From the NCBI GenBank assembly GCA_015499985.1, contig JAAAUF010000809.1, positions 1 through 18,008 on the forward strand: a stretch of 18,008 nucleotides of DNA, read 5' to 3'. How positions within the stretch are numbered: the stretch's first letter is position 1; the number at the start of each line of letters is the position of its first letter. Source of the stretch: Haplosporangium gracile (lineage: Eukaryota > Mortierellomycota > Mortierellomycetes > Mortierellales > Mortierellaceae). The notes below the pieces were generated by a model. That model searched no databases and was not told the DNA's origin. It worked only from the letters and a program-made list of their open reading frames with translations. Both the position numbers and the translations under genes were made by a program. This document shows positions 1 through 8,200 of the stretch, piece by piece.

Positions 1-762
1 ACATCTATGGCAAATGTATGACGAACAAGGAATGGCCAGTGCATCCAGGTAAAAAGCGGATAATGTCATTCTATTTACAATGTCACTTGTTCACTTCTTT
101 ACCACAAGGCAGACTAACTCGACCACATTCCTTATCTCGCTTCGTTCAAGGATGGACGGGCGTTTGAAACTCAGGAGGTGGTGGTCGGTACAAGTTCTAT
201 CTCACCATGAAAACAACAATCTATCTCACCATCGAAAACAACAATTGCGACGACTATGTGACCGAGAAGATTCAACGCCCCTATTCCGTAGGAGTTGTTC
301 CGATTCTAAACAGACCCAAAGACTACTTCCGCTGCTTGGCAACCAACTATTCTTCTATCCGACTGGATGACTTGGCGACATCTAAGCAACTCGCTCACCG
401 CATTCATCGATTGGACCAGGAGGACGCCGCCTACATGAAATATCTGGATAACAAAGAATTCACCGCCCCAATTGAGTCGAAATTTTCAATCTTCTCCAGG
501 GAACTTGGGGACCTGGGCTCGTTGTGGAATATGCAAGATGGTACAAGACATGACCGAAGGCACCTATCAGTACAACTCCAGTAAGGTCATTGGCGCCGAC
601 ACGACCTACGACATGAAAAAATGGGCACTTATTAGTTAGGAACCCGAATTTATTAAGCGGGAAGCTGAGTTATTCTGGTGGCTCGTTGCTGTGGTGGTCC
701 TGGGTGTCTTTACAGTCGTGATTATTATCACTATCTGCTACAAGAGTCACAGGGCGAGATGA
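1..762 (+). pseudogene. GT10 alpha-fucosyltransferase, 3' fragment, decayed
   Basis: Remnant of a family GT10 fucosyltransferase, an enzyme that moves fucose from GDP-fucose onto glycans in the Golgi. The diagnostic GT10 motif CDDYVTEK is at 246-269, followed by VGVVPI, a degraded nucleotide-binding region and a DQEDAAYMKYLD-type stretch. Upstream, 3-48 reads as a GKC...EWPVHPG segment typical of the family. The frame is broken repeatedly. Residues DGRAFETQE at 151-177 lie one frame away from YKFYLT at 189-206. A 24-base tandem duplication sits at 196-244. A frame change near 505-512 is needed to reach the cysteine-rich tail ICKMVQDM (up to 549). An in-frame TAG lies at 637-639. Beyond it the same frame encodes a hydrophobic helix (about 667-744) and a basic tail ending at TGA 760-762. 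A probable intron starts at GT 49-50. The 5' part lies outside the window. Family assignment is secure from the motif; the pseudogene status assumes no sequencing errors. Confidence 0.75.
196..244 (+). repeat. 24/25-bp tandem duplication inside the GT10 remnant
   Basis: Two adjacent near-identical copies, 196-219 and 220-244, both beginning TCTATCTCACCAT. The second copy has one extra C after this shared start; otherwise they match base for base. The copied segment encodes the YLTIENN strand just before the GDP-fucose-binding motif, so the duplication adds eight residues within the most conserved part of the family. Confidence 0.9.
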
Positions 763-2185
763 TCTCTCCAGGTGCTTAAGAACAACCTGACACCGAGTGG
801 GTGGAGAGAGAAGACGATGGATGATGAGAGCGCGAGTATGGAAGATCAGCTCCTGGCATCGCTTGACGACTATAATTTACATAGATTTAATATACCATAT
901 TCGCCTCCTGCAACTTCATTGTGGATGAATATGAACTGTGAAAGATGTGTTTGTGTGAGTATGAGAAAATGAAATTGAGTCAGGACATTAAGCAATGTGA
1001 ACAGATGCCTTGAACTTGTGCTTTGTCTAATTCGGACAGGCAAAAAAATGGGATAAGGCTGAATCCAAAAAAGGCGAAGGTGACTGAGGATCTTGGATGG
1101 TGGTGATGTTAATCTGCATTGAGATGGTGCCTTCGGAGGAGTGGTGCTGGTTGAGGCTTTATGACAGGCTCTGTCGTGTCCTGAGTGGTGACATGGTCGA
1201 GACCAGCAGGGAGATGATCACAGGAGAGGCCGCCTTAGACTTCGGCTTAGACAAGGGTGAGGGTCGGTCAGTGGAAGAGGTAAGGTATGAGTCTGCGTCA
1301 TAGTAGAGGAGTTGTACAATCGGCATCCTCACGGTGGATCGCATCTCGTCGTTCAATACGTCCCGGGACTGCTCGACGGCGGGTGAACTAAGTATACCGC
1401 GGCTCAATCTGTGGCTCGTCGTCGTCAGAACCTGGGGAGGCGACGTGCTTTCGACGGTAGTACTAGTTACCTCGTTATTGGTATTCTCTAGGTTCGACGT
1501 CTCGACTCCTGAAAAACTAGAAAGTTGCGTGTTCAGTGTTCTTTTCTTTCCTTCATTCACTCTTCTTTTTTTGATCGTTATCACTGATAACTTAAAAATA
1601 AAAAATCTTGATTATGTCTGTGCAACCGATTTTATCGGATGTCACAGATCACAAAAAAAGGGATGAAAGAAGCGTACAAGTAACTGGCAACCAGCTAGTT
1701 TTGTACAGCGGGAGCCCAAATTGCTTCCTTGACTACTGCGATAAATGTGCTCAGAGCCATAGCAAAATACAGGTACTGCTGGTCAATGTTGGTTAAAATG
1801 AACGCTCAAGATTCTGGGGCTTGAGAGCTCAAACCACGAGTGAACCACACGATGCAATTTTTGCCGTCTTGAGAATTGAGATAGTATCCTAACTGTCTGA
1901 GTTGAGCACTGCCTTTGAGCTGAGTGTATGGTATGTGTGTGGCTAAGAAGAGAGGTGCAGTGCAGGGTTCGGTGTCTATTTTTAATTTTCGTCGTCTTCA
2001 GTGCGAGACCCAATCCACTCGAGCTCTCTGCTCAGGCACTCTCAACTGAGGCAGTCACCTATCTTCAGCAGATTTTTAGTGATTTTTGCCGCCGCTCTCT
2101 CTCTCTCCTCCGCTTCCATCATCCTCTCCATTCCCCTCTCCACTCATTTACCTTTCTCTTTTCTCCACATCCATATACATTCATC
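763..2185. other. Spacer between GT10 remnant and transporter
   Basis: About 1.4 kb with no recognisable complete gene. The right part (about 2090-2165) is a CT-rich tract that looks like the leader of the transporter gene. The middle (about 1097-1550) looks richer in GC than its flanks and holds the weak minus-strand ORF listed separately. Other short frames here show no family features. Confidence 0.6.
1159..1533 (-). other. Possible minus-strand exon or ORF remnant, Ser/Thr/Pro-rich
   Basis: The minus frame ending at TAA 1161-1159 is open for 141 codons but has no ATG near its beginning (first possible start at 1584 is GTG). Reading on the minus strand, a CTGAAC branch-like site followed by TTTCTAG and TTTTTCAG acceptor-like sites lies just upstream of about 1509, so the coding part could be a 3' exon starting there. 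The predicted peptide is rich in Ser, Thr and Pro with no domain I recognise. After the stop the same frame stays open for about 43 more codons. No partner exon was found between here and the transporter. It may be chance. Confidence 0.2.
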
Positions 2186-3902
2186 ATGGCCAACCTCAAC
2201 AAACTCGGACTCAGTGAAAGATCTCAAGTTGTATTGGTAGTAGGCTTCTACATGATCACTGCCCTAGTGATGGTCTCCGTCAACAAGGTACTGTTCTTGT
2301 TCAAAAGACACAAGCAAAACCTCCAGATAACAACATCTGTACAGGAAGATCGAAGAAGACCATGACAAGATATATAAGGATCATTTAAGGACAATAAGCA
2401 GGAACGATGAGCAGGTCTGATACTCAATAGCGTAGTGCGACTGCCATGGTAATGGTAGTAGTAAACTGGGCGCCGTTTTCTTGTCACAGCACGCAAGAAT
2501 AAGGTGAATCAACAGGCATGATGGGTAGGAGCAGCTCTAAGGGCACCATTTGAACCAATTGAACATAACACAGATAAAGGCGAGACATTGATGACAGCAG
2601 GGGAGAGAATATGGACAGGGACAAGCACAGAACACGCAGATGATGACAGATGAACAGGACAGGATGATTGCGAAAGTGCCATCAGATTCTGCATCAGCAT
2701 CATCATCTTGATCAGTTTGACTGACTACAAAATTTATGTTTTGGATCAATTAGTGGGCATTGAACACTCTTCGGCTTCCTTGGCTCCTTCTTTGGTGCCA
2801 GATGGCCATTGCCGTCGTTCTGTTGAAGGTCACCGATTATGCAGGACTCCTCAAGATGCCCATTATCCAGAAGGACGTTGCCAAGGCGCTGATCCCCTTG
2901 ATCTCCATCAACGTCCTTGGACTTGGTGTCAACACCCTCTGTCTGGTCTATGTCGACACTTCCTTCTATCAGGTAATTGTCAATTGTTTGTCTTTAGTTC
3001 ATTTATTCACTTCATTTGGAGCCCAAAGAATAGAGAGCCCAGGGTCTAAAGGACTATTTGTGAACTAACCAGCACTGACGTTTATTACGAAATAGATTGC
3101 TCGTGGATTGGTTCTTCCCTTCACTGTCATCTTTGCCTACACCCTTCTCGGACAGTCTTCATCCAAACTTGTCCTTGGATCCTGCTTCATCGTCTTTTGT
3201 GGATTCTACACTGGAGTCACCTCGGAGATCAACGTTTCGCAGATGGGTATCGTCTTTGGCGTTGTTTCATCTATCACTACCTCCCTCCATGCCATTGTCA
3301 TCAAGAAGTCTCTCGGTGCTGTCAACAACTCCTCAATCGACCTTGTGTACTACAACAACGCTCTTTCCTTGTTGGTTACTACTCCCATCTTCTTCTTGAG
3401 CGGCGAGTACTCCTTGGTCATGGACCGCCTCAGCAACGAGGGTTTCGCTGCCTTCCACAGCTTCCTTTTTGCCGCCTTTGTCACTGGTATCTTTGGATTC
3501 TTGATCAACTTGGCCGGTTTCTTGCAGATCTCCAAGACCTCGCCCACCACCCACATGGTTTCCGGAGCTGTCCGCGGAGTGTAAGTTGACCAAACACAAT
3601 TCAAATTTTGTTGTTTACCTGCTATTTTCGAATTATCTCTTTATCGTTATTATAGATGCTGACCATATCCCCTTATTCTCTGTTTTATTAGTCTTCAAAC
3701 TCTCCTTGGATACTATGCCTTCAACGACATCATCACTTCTGGACGTCTCATCGGCATCATTTTGATTCTTGGAGGAGGCGCTCTTTACACCTATGCCAAG
3801 GACCAGGAGATGAAGGCCAACACTAAGCCCACCTACATCCCCATGACCCAGCAGGATGCCCACGACGACGATGGTGATCGCAACAAGGTTGGACGTGCTT
3901 AA
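2186..3902 (+). CDS. GDP-fucose-type nucleotide-sugar transporter (SLC35C1-like)
   Basis: Golgi membrane antiporter of the drug/metabolite superfamily, most like GDP-fucose transporters that bring GDP-fucose into the lumen for fucosyltransferases. Exons 2186-2287, 2754-2972, 3096-3580 and 3692-3902 give 338 residues; phases close exactly. Introns are 466, 123 and 111 bp; the second has a CTAAC branch-like site near 3065. ATG 2186 is chosen because it opens the frame after a CT-rich leader and sits in CATCATGGCC. Several hydrophobic helices fill residues 15-300. Family landmarks are the NKW junction after the first helix, RGLVLPFTVIFAY (about 110-122), YYNNALSLL in the middle, and SPTTHMVSGAVRGVLQTLLGYY near the last helices. 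The tail is short and charged (QQDAHDDDGDRNK). Length matches SLC35C members. A related substrate within SLC35C/E cannot be excluded. The GT10 fucosyltransferase remnant upstream fits the fucose assignment. Confidence 0.78.
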
Positions 3903-4158
3903 GCGACCTTTCCTTCCTCTTTCTTGTTCTTCGTCCCTGTCATGGACAGAGCTGAAAAAGCAGTAAGCGACTACAACAAACAAAGCACTGGAACACTGGC
4001 CGACCTTCTTTTCTTTTATTTTACGAACACACATATCACGACTACGTTTTTTTTTCCTCCTACAAACAGCACACCTTGATACCTTTTTCTTTCATGTCAA
4101 TTATTTTTTCTTCTTGTTTCTTCACTTTTTCATTTTGGCTGGGCCGAACGAATAGCAT

Positions 4159-4164
4159 AATAAA
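4159..4164 (+). terminator. AATAAA poly(A) signal of the transporter gene
   Basis: Canonical AATAAA about 257 bases after the transporter stop codon, in a T-rich 3' region (4048-4135). It is a good candidate for the cleavage signal, but usage is not shown. Confidence 0.5.
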
Positions 4165-4697
4165 TCAATCTCATAGACTTCAATTTCTTTGTGCACCTCT
4201 GAAAACACTGTGGCAATTCAACCAGTTACACACGCCTTGACCACATTAATCGAGCCTTGTCTTTCCCTTTCTAAGCCGTTCAACTTTCTTTCTCTCTTCA
4301 AGCCGACATTCAGGAGCACTGTCTTTACACGCTGCATTGTTTAATTCTGGAGCACATATGAGTCCGGACAACTTATCATTCAACTATTACCAAAGTCACA
4401 GGCCCATTCATGCTCAGCTTTCTCGAGCTATACTTCTACCGACAAGCACGCGCTACCCAGTGACATTTTAGAACGCCACTCAAGAGTATACCATTCATTT
4501 GCTTGCCTCAATCAAGGCTGGATTGTGAGGAGAGTAGACAAGAGAGAGGGCTGAAAGTCACATATCAACAACTCGACCTTTAAGCGAAGGTCACTTGCCA
4601 GCCAGCAAACGCGTCCATTTTGCGTGCCAAAAAAAGCTCCAACGGGTCCATTCTCCGCTGTTCATTATGGACCAGCCAATGAAGACATCTGCCATGT

Positions 4698-4913
4698 CCA
4701 TGCGATCGAAAATGCATAGACACAGACGATCCCAGGGAACGGTGTGCTGTTCTTGATTGGGTGCAAACCGCAGTTTTTTTTAAAAAAAACCATGAAGTTC
4801 AAAACAAGGAAACAAACAATGTTCAAGGGTAAAGTGGCGTAGTCAAACTGCGGATTTTGAGCCTTTAAGAAATCTTCCCAGGGAAATGGTTGTCCGACTT
4901 GCCCATGCGATCG
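4698..4913 (+). repeat. Two short motifs, each repeated, in the ABCC upstream region
   Basis: CCATGCGATCG occurs at 4698-4708 and 4903-4913. CCCAGGGAA occurs at 4731-4739 and 4877-4885. The order is reversed between the two pairs, so the motifs bracket the region. They lie 170-385 bases upstream of the TATA box and could be transcription-factor sites; no known factor is assigned. Confidence 0.5.
4773..4790. repeat. T8A8 perfect palindrome
   Basis: An 18-base perfect inverted repeat, G followed by eight T, eight A and C, upstream of the ABCC TATA box. Long dA:dT tracts of this kind disfavour nucleosomes in fungal promoters. Confidence 0.8.
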
Positions 4914-5081
4914 TTGCCCACACTTCTTCCCTTCCCTTCCAGGCTGTCCTTCCTGCCTTCCTTCCTTCCGTCATCTGCTCGCCTTCTTTCACTGGATGGT
5001 TCCTTATCCTCGGCATCCGGCCCCCATGCCCCTCATTCAAGTGACGATATCGTAAACAGGCACACGTTGTTTTCACAATCT

Positions 5082-5089
5082 TATAAAAG
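5082..5089 (+). promoter_or_regulatory. TATA box of the ABCC transporter gene
   Basis: TATAAAAG, a full consensus match, about 200 bases before the ABCC start codon and directly before the CT-rich leader. Its position predicts transcription starting near 5110-5150. Confidence 0.55.
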
Positions 5090-5169
5090 GGAGTGCTCAT
5101 CCACTCAAAAGAGAGTTTTTCCTCACGCCGCTTTTTTTTTTTCATTCTTTTCACTCCTTTTTCTCTCTG

Positions 5170-5292
5170 ATGCAAACAGGACTTGTTAACGACAGACGCC
5201 CATTGTCGCTTTCTCTTTCTATCCTTATTTTCTTCCCTTCCCCTCTCTTTCTTTCGTCCCTTCTCTCATCTCCCTCCGCTCCTCCCATTTGA
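5170..5292 (+). promoter_or_regulatory. uORF of 40 codons overlapping the ABCC start (TGATG)
   Basis: ATG at 5170 opens a 40-codon frame that ends with TGA 5290-5292. The last base of this stop is the first base of the ABCC ATG at 5292. The uORF lies downstream of the TATA box, so it should be in the 5' UTR. The peptide is Ser/Pro/Leu/Phe-rich because it runs through the pyrimidine tract. The arrangement would favour re-initiation or leaky scanning if ATG 5292, or the in-frame ATG 5298, is the true start. Confidence 0.45.
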
Positions 5293-8200
5293 TGTTAATG
5301 CAGGCTAACGACAGATCATCCTGGTGCGACTCCCAGGGTTGGGTATGTACCTCTTTCGAAAAGAAAAAAAACAATCAAACAGGCGTCCTGCATGCACTAT
5401 CATTATCACAGATAATTCACATTCATGATTGCTTATTTGTTTTCTTTCGCTCGCCCCTCTACAACAGGGTCCTGTGAACGAGAACGGAATCTCGCTGACA
5501 CCATGCTTCCAGAACACGGCTGTTCTGGGTGCACCCGCCTTGGTGGCTTCGATCGCCTTTCTGGTCAGAGGAGCATCCTTGAAGCGTCATGGACATGCTC
5601 ATGAGTTAGGTCATATCTTTGTCTACTGGCCTCAACAGATCGCAATTGTTGTCGCCATTGGTGCTTTGATTACCCATCTTTGGACTGCCTCTGCTGGTGG
5701 TATCTCTACCTCTTTTGCATTTGGATTTCTTTTGGTCGCATGGGTAAGTAAAGAAATCGGGATAATAGAAGGACGATACGAATGGAATAGAATGAACTTG
5801 TGGGCTGATGCTAGTTTGTTCTTTTTCTCCTCCATCGATATATGGCAGGTACTGGCCATCCGTCTCAACAGACTGGAATCCCACTACGACATCCGCTCGT
5901 CCAACGTTCTATTTTTGTTTGAACTCTATTCTGTCCTCGCAACCATCGTTACTCTTTACTCTCTCCACCATAACGACGTGATCCATGACGACTCCGTCCA
6001 CTACCTTCATGCCTACTTCTACGTCATCCTCGTAGTTTTTGTCCTCGAGGCTCTCCCTCGCGAAAGGACCCGCGTTCAACGCCAGAGCGACGCCAACCAG
6101 CATGACAAAGCGAACCTCTTCTCGCGATTGACCTTCCACTACATGCAGTCGATCATCAGCCTTGGCTACAAGCAACCACTTACAATTGAAGATATCAAAA
6201 TTCTGCCCAAGGAGTCCGAGACCCAACATGGATACGATCAACTCAACGCGCAGTGGGAGGCTCACAAGAAGGATGTCCAAGCTTACAACATAAAGGCCGA
6301 TGCTGACCACCAAAAATCTCCCAGTTTGATACACGTCATTGGAAAGAAATTCCTTGGACCCTTGGGTACCATGATCTCTCTCCGTTTGTCAGCCTCGATC
6401 CTTCAGTTCCTCCTCCCCGTGTTGATCCAGCAGATCATGGTCTACATCGAGTCGGACAAGTCTGAGGATGAGCTCCCTAAGGCACGTGGAGTCATTCTAG
6501 CGATGTGTATGCTGGCTGTCAACTTGACGGTCTCGTTCTTGAACAACCAATCCATTAAGCAGGAGGTAGAGTTGGGTCTCGAGATCCGTAATGCCTTGGT
6601 CTCGATGATCTACCGCAAGGCTTTGATTCTGTCTCCTGGAAGCAGGAAGAGTTCTTCGACTGGAGCTATTACTAACCACATGTCGAACGATGCTGAAAAG
6701 TGGACCAAGGAGATTGGCTGGGTCATTGGATGGATTGGTGTTCCCTTGGAGATCCTGATCGCCGTCGCCATGTGTAAGTTTTTTTTTTACACACTCCTTC
6801 ATACTTTACTATTGTCTGTTCCATTATTAATCCAAAGTCTAATTAATTCGCCCACTACCCTTTCAACAAAATAAGTGTACCAAATTATCGGATGGTCGGT
6901 CTTCTGCGGCCTGTTCGTCATTGTGCTGATCACTCCTACCCAAACCTGGGTCGGCGAGTTTTTTGACAAGACCAGAGACGCCAAGGCCGAGGCCATGGAC
7001 AGCCGTGTCCACCTCATGACCGAGGTCCTCTCCAACATCAAGTCTATCAAGCTTTACGGCTACGAATCCGGCTTTAAGGCGAAAGTTGAAGCCTTCCGTA
7101 ACAGGGAAATTGCTCTCCTGCGCAAGTCTGGTGTCGTCATGTCCTTCCTCTCAATCGTCTTCACTTGCTTGCCCCTCTTTATCGCCTTTGTCTCATTTGC
7201 AGTCTTTGCCACCGTCGGCGGTCCTAATTTCACCCCCGGTGTCTTGAACGCCCAGGTGGTCTTTGTCTCGCTGAGCTTATTTGGTCTTCTTAATCACCCT
7301 ATCGGATCCATGCCCTGCGTCACAGAGTCGACCGTCTCCCTTCGTGTCTCGACCCGCCGTATTCAAAAGTTCTTGCTCAAGGAAGAACTCGACTCTTCTG
7401 CTATTCTCCACGATCCCATTTTGCCCAAGGATACCAAGGTCCCCGTCATTCAGATTCAGGACGCTACTTTTGCCTGGACTAGCGAGGACCCTTCCGTTGT
7501 TGCCAAGGATCATAACGATGATGAAGAGGAGGAAGTGAACGAGACCACCTCCCTCTTGGCTGCTGACCTTGCCGAGTCCTCAGTCCCTACTCTTATCGAC
7601 ATCGACGTCTTAATTGCTCGCGGTCAATTGACCGCTGTTGTCGGTCGTGTCGGCCAGGGCAAGTCGTCAATTTTGAGTGCCATTATCGGAGACATGTATA
7701 AGCGCCAGGGATCGGTCAAGGTCTATGGTTCCGTCGCCTATGTCAGTCAGCAGGCCTGGATCTGCAACGCCACTGTCCGCGACAACATTGTCTTTGGCAA
7801 GCCCTTTGATCAGGAAAGATACGAACGTGTTCTCTTTGCCTCTGGATTGCTCCCCGACCTTGAGATCCTTGCCGCGGGTGATATGACCGAGATTGGCGAG
7901 CGCGGCATCAACCTCTCTGGTGGTCAGAAGCAGCGTGTTTCTCTAGCCCGTGCTGCCTACCAAGATGCCGATGTCTATCTGATGGACGACCCTCTGAGCG
8001 CCGTCGATGCCCATGTTGACCAGCATCTTTGGAAAAACTTGATTGGACCCAAGGGTCTCCTCAAGGATAAGACCCGTCTCTTGGTTACTCATGGTATTCA
8101 CCACTTGGAGCATGCCGATCATATCCTAGTTGTTAAGGATGGCAAGATTACTGAGGCTGGACACTACAAACACTTGATGGCTGCCAAGAATGCCTTCCAC

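Larger units (their letters stand above)
3903..5291. other. Transporter 3' region and ABCC gene promoter
   Basis: About 1.4 kb without a protein gene. The left part is T-rich 3' UTR. The right part holds promoter features of the ABCC gene: a CCAAT box near 4676, two motifs each present twice (4698-4913), a T8A8 palindrome (4773-4790), a TATA box (5082-5089), a strongly CT-rich leader (about 5105-5288) and a uORF (5170-5292). Open frames on either strand in this stretch are low-complexity Ser/Pro/Phe or Lys/Arg shadows of the pyrimidine tracts. Confidence 0.6.

Noticed and set aside
4843..5175. 110-codon minus-strand frame upstream of the ABCC gene
   Set aside because: Lys/Arg/Glu-rich product of the pyrimidine-rich leader read backwards; overlaps the TATA box.
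5909..6334. 141-codon minus-strand frame opposite ABCC exon 3
   Set aside because: Antisense shadow of the L0 linker and TMD0 coding sequence; no family features.
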